Shown here: piece after piece, positions 6,748 to 8,183 of the stretch
Numbering within the stretch: the stretch's first letter is position 1
Layout of the letters: each line of letters starts with the position of its first letter
NCBI GenBank assembly: GCA_946480345.1
Contig: CAMLJR010000130.1
Span: forward strand, 1 to 8,183
Reading direction: 5' to 3'
DNA length: 8,183 bases
From: an uncultured Spongiibacteraceae bacterium
GTDB lineage: Bacteria > Pseudomonadota > Gammaproteobacteria > Pseudomonadales > CAMLJR01
Translations under genes and position numbers: made by a program
Notes under the pieces: generated by a model
What the model was told of the DNA's origin: nothing
The model's database searches: none
Seen by the model: the letters and a program-made list of their open reading frames with translations, nothing else

Positions 6748-7434
6748 TCAGATCAGATTACGTTCTCGCAGTAATTCCAGCGAATGCTGGAACACCTGCT
6801 CAATCACCAGCGCGGTGCTATCGATAATGACGGCATCAAGCGCTGGCTTCAGCGGAGCCACCGCGCGTTCGCTATCGCGTTGATCGCGCAGGCGGATGTC
6901 CTCTAAAAGGGCCGCGAGGTTAACACTTTCACCTTTATCGATCAACTGCTTATAGCGGCGTTGCGCACGCTCTTCGGCGGAGGCAGTCAGGAAGATTTTC
7001 AACGGTGCGTTGACGAATACCGCGGTCCCCATATCGCGCCCATCGGCGACCAATCCGGGCTTGCGCGCGAAGGCACGCTGACGCGCCAACAACGCCGCTC
7101 GCACGGCAGGAAACACCGCCACGCGCGACGCGTAATAACCAGATTGCTCGCTGCGCACCGCCGAACTGATATCGCGACCGTCGAGTAACACAGCGGTTGG
7201 CTCACCGTGCTGACCAGGCGCGAATTCAATTTTTAAGTGCTTGGCTACCGCAGCCAACGCCGACTCATCATCGAGATCGATACCTTTCTCGACCGCGACA
7301 ATACCGACAATGCGGTACAACGCGCCGCTATCGAGCAAATGCCAATTGAGATGTCGCGCGAGCATCTGCGCGAGCGTGCCCTTTCCCGAGCCGCTCGGGC
7401 CATCGATCGTCAGGATCGGAACGGAGCGCGGCAT
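6748..7434 (-). CDS. cmk: cytidylate kinase
   Basis: CMP kinase phosphorylates CMP and dCMP with ATP in the cytoplasm, recycling nucleotides from RNA and phospholipid turnover. The 228 residues match the usual length (E. coli 227). The P-loop is GPSGSGKGT (12-20) and the NMP-site segment is LDSGALYR (34-41). A GRD motif sits in the CMP-specific insert (86-88). DGRDMGT (131-137) and the RDQRDSER plus PLKPA region (183-198) are family signatures carrying the base- and phosphate-binding Arg residues. The ATG shares one base with the aroA TGA (TGATG), and GAGGTG (7443-7448) lies 8 bases upstream, so the two are probably one transcript with coupled translation. rpsA follows, an arrangement shared with E. 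coli and Pseudomonas. Nothing is missing. Confidence 0.97.
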   Translation of the reverse strand: MPRSVPILTIDGPSGSGKGTLAQMLARHLNWHLLDSGALYRIVGIVAVEKGIDLDDESALAAVAKHLKIEFAPGQHGEPTAVLLDGRDISSAVRSEQSGYYASRVAVFPAVRAALLARQRAFARKPGLVADGRDMGTAVFVNAPLKIFLTASAEERAQRRYKQLIDKGESVNLAALLEDIRLRDQRDSERAVAPLKPALDAVIIDSTALVIEQVFQHSLELLRERNLI

Positions 7435-8183
7435 CAGCGCTGCACCTCGATTTGCATGCCGACGTGCTGCGCGAGCTCGACGAAATTCGGAAACGAAGTT
7501 GCCACGTTATCGCAATCTTCGACTCGAATCGGCGCGCTCGCGCGCAGCGAAGCGATCGCGAACGACATGGCGATGCGATGATCGTGATGACTATTAATAG
7601 AACCTCCCTGCAACTGACCGCCATTGATGACTGCGCCATCAGGCGTAGGCTGCGCGTCGATACCCAGCGTACATAAACCATCAACCATCACCTGAATCCG
7701 ATCGCTTTCCTTAACACGCAATTCCTCGGCGCCACGCAAAACGGTTTTCCCTTGCGCGCACGCGGCTGCAATAAAAAGCGCCGGGAATTCATCGATCGCC
7801 AGCGGCACCTGATCTTCGGGAATGTCGATACCCTGCAGCGGTGCGTAACGCACGCGAATATCGGCGACCGGCTCGCCGCCAACTTCTCGCTCGTTCGAAA
7901 CGGTCAAATTCGCGCCCATCAGTTTGAGAATATTAATTACGCCAATTCGGGTCGGATTAATGCCCACATGTGTCAGCGTGATATCCGACTCTGGAGTAAT
8001 CGCCGCAGCAACCATAAAGAAGGTGGCAGAAGAAATATCGGCCGGCACATCGATCGCGGTTGCACGTAATTTTCCGCCGCTTCTGATGGCGACCGTTGCA
8101 TTGCCGCGACGTTCGACCGGATAACCGAAACCGCCAAGCATGCGCTCGGTGTGATCGCGGGTCGGCGCCGGTTCGGTCACCGA
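7434..8183 (-). CDS. aroA: 3-phosphoshikimate 1-carboxyvinyltransferase (EPSP synthase), C-terminal part
   Basis: EPSP synthase transfers the enolpyruvyl group of PEP to shikimate 3-phosphate, the sixth step of the shikimate pathway. Only the last 249 residues are in the window; the frame runs open through the right edge, and the GTG at 8180 is an internal Val codon. Of the two-lobed fold the window holds the end of the first lobe and most of the second. Recognisable segments (visible numbering) are [13 protein letters not shown] (4-16), DISSATFF (49-56), GINPTR (74-79), the catalytic Asp131 in [13 protein letters not shown] with Glu159 and Arg162 (PROSITE-type signature 2), HDHRIAMS (200-207) with the PEP-binding Arg203, and VATSFPNF near the end. 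In Pseudomonas and relatives this gene is often fused to prephenate dehydrogenase (tyrA) at its N terminus. Whether that holds here cannot be seen. It probably heads or continues an operon with cmk. Confidence 0.96.
   Translation of the reverse strand, partial: SVTEPAPTRDHTERMLGGFGYPVERRGNATVAIRSGGKLRATAIDVPADISSATFFMVAAAITPESDITLTHVGINPTRIGVINILKLMGANLTVSNEREVGGEPVADIRVRYAPLQGIDIPEDQVPLAIDEFPALFIAAACAQGKTVLRGAEELRVKESDRIQVMVDGLCTLGIDAQPTPDGAVINGGQLQGGSINSHHDHRIAMSFAIASLRASAPIRVEDCDNVATSFPNFVELAQHVGMQIEVQR

Overview
The window is a housekeeping stretch of a gammaproteobacterial chromosome. By eye the GC content is a little over half. The gene order (aroA, cmk, rpsA, ihfB, lapA, lapB, pyrF, then a small helix-hairpin-helix gene) and the protein sequences suggest the Pseudomonas/Cellvibrio side of the Gammaproteobacteria. 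I cannot name a genus. No mobile element, CRISPR array, tRNA, rRNA, phage gene or other sign of recent transfer is visible.

Layout. Everything from about 740 to the right end is on the minus strand, so it reads right to left. The right edge cuts aroA (EPSP synthase, C-terminal 249 residues). The aroA stop overlaps the start of cmk (cytidylate kinase) by one base. A 105-base gap containing hairpins leads to rpsA (ribosomal protein S1), followed 87 bases later by ihfB (IHF beta subunit). A strong intrinsic terminator lies after ihfB. Only 26 bases beyond its U-tract comes the tightly packed lapA-lapB-pyrF group, with an ATGA overlap between lapA and lapB and an abutting TGA/ATG between lapB and pyrF. 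Another 82 bases on is a secreted ComEA-like helix-hairpin-helix protein, closed by a second clear intrinsic terminator. Next is a separate minus-strand gene for a DHH-family phosphoesterase. At the left edge a plus-strand alpha/beta hydrolase, missing its N terminus, converges on the DHH gene with 22 bases between their stop codons.

How the genes fit together. aroA (aromatic amino acid precursors), cmk and pyrF (pyrimidine nucleotides), rpsA (translation) and ihfB (nucleoid architecture) are growth-linked core genes. lapA and lapB are inner-membrane proteins of lipopolysaccharide assembly; LapB controls LpxC turnover through FtsH. The DHH protein, the hydrolase and the helix-hairpin-helix protein have no assigned substrate or pathway here.

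I see no undescribed biological system. The points worth a second look are regulatory: paired hairpins in the rpsA leader, an inverted repeat in the ihfB leader, and the junction between the ihfB terminator and lapA, where a -10-like hexamer sits inside the terminator stem. A minor protein-level point is an Arg in place of the usual His of the DHHA1 glycine motif in the DHH protein.
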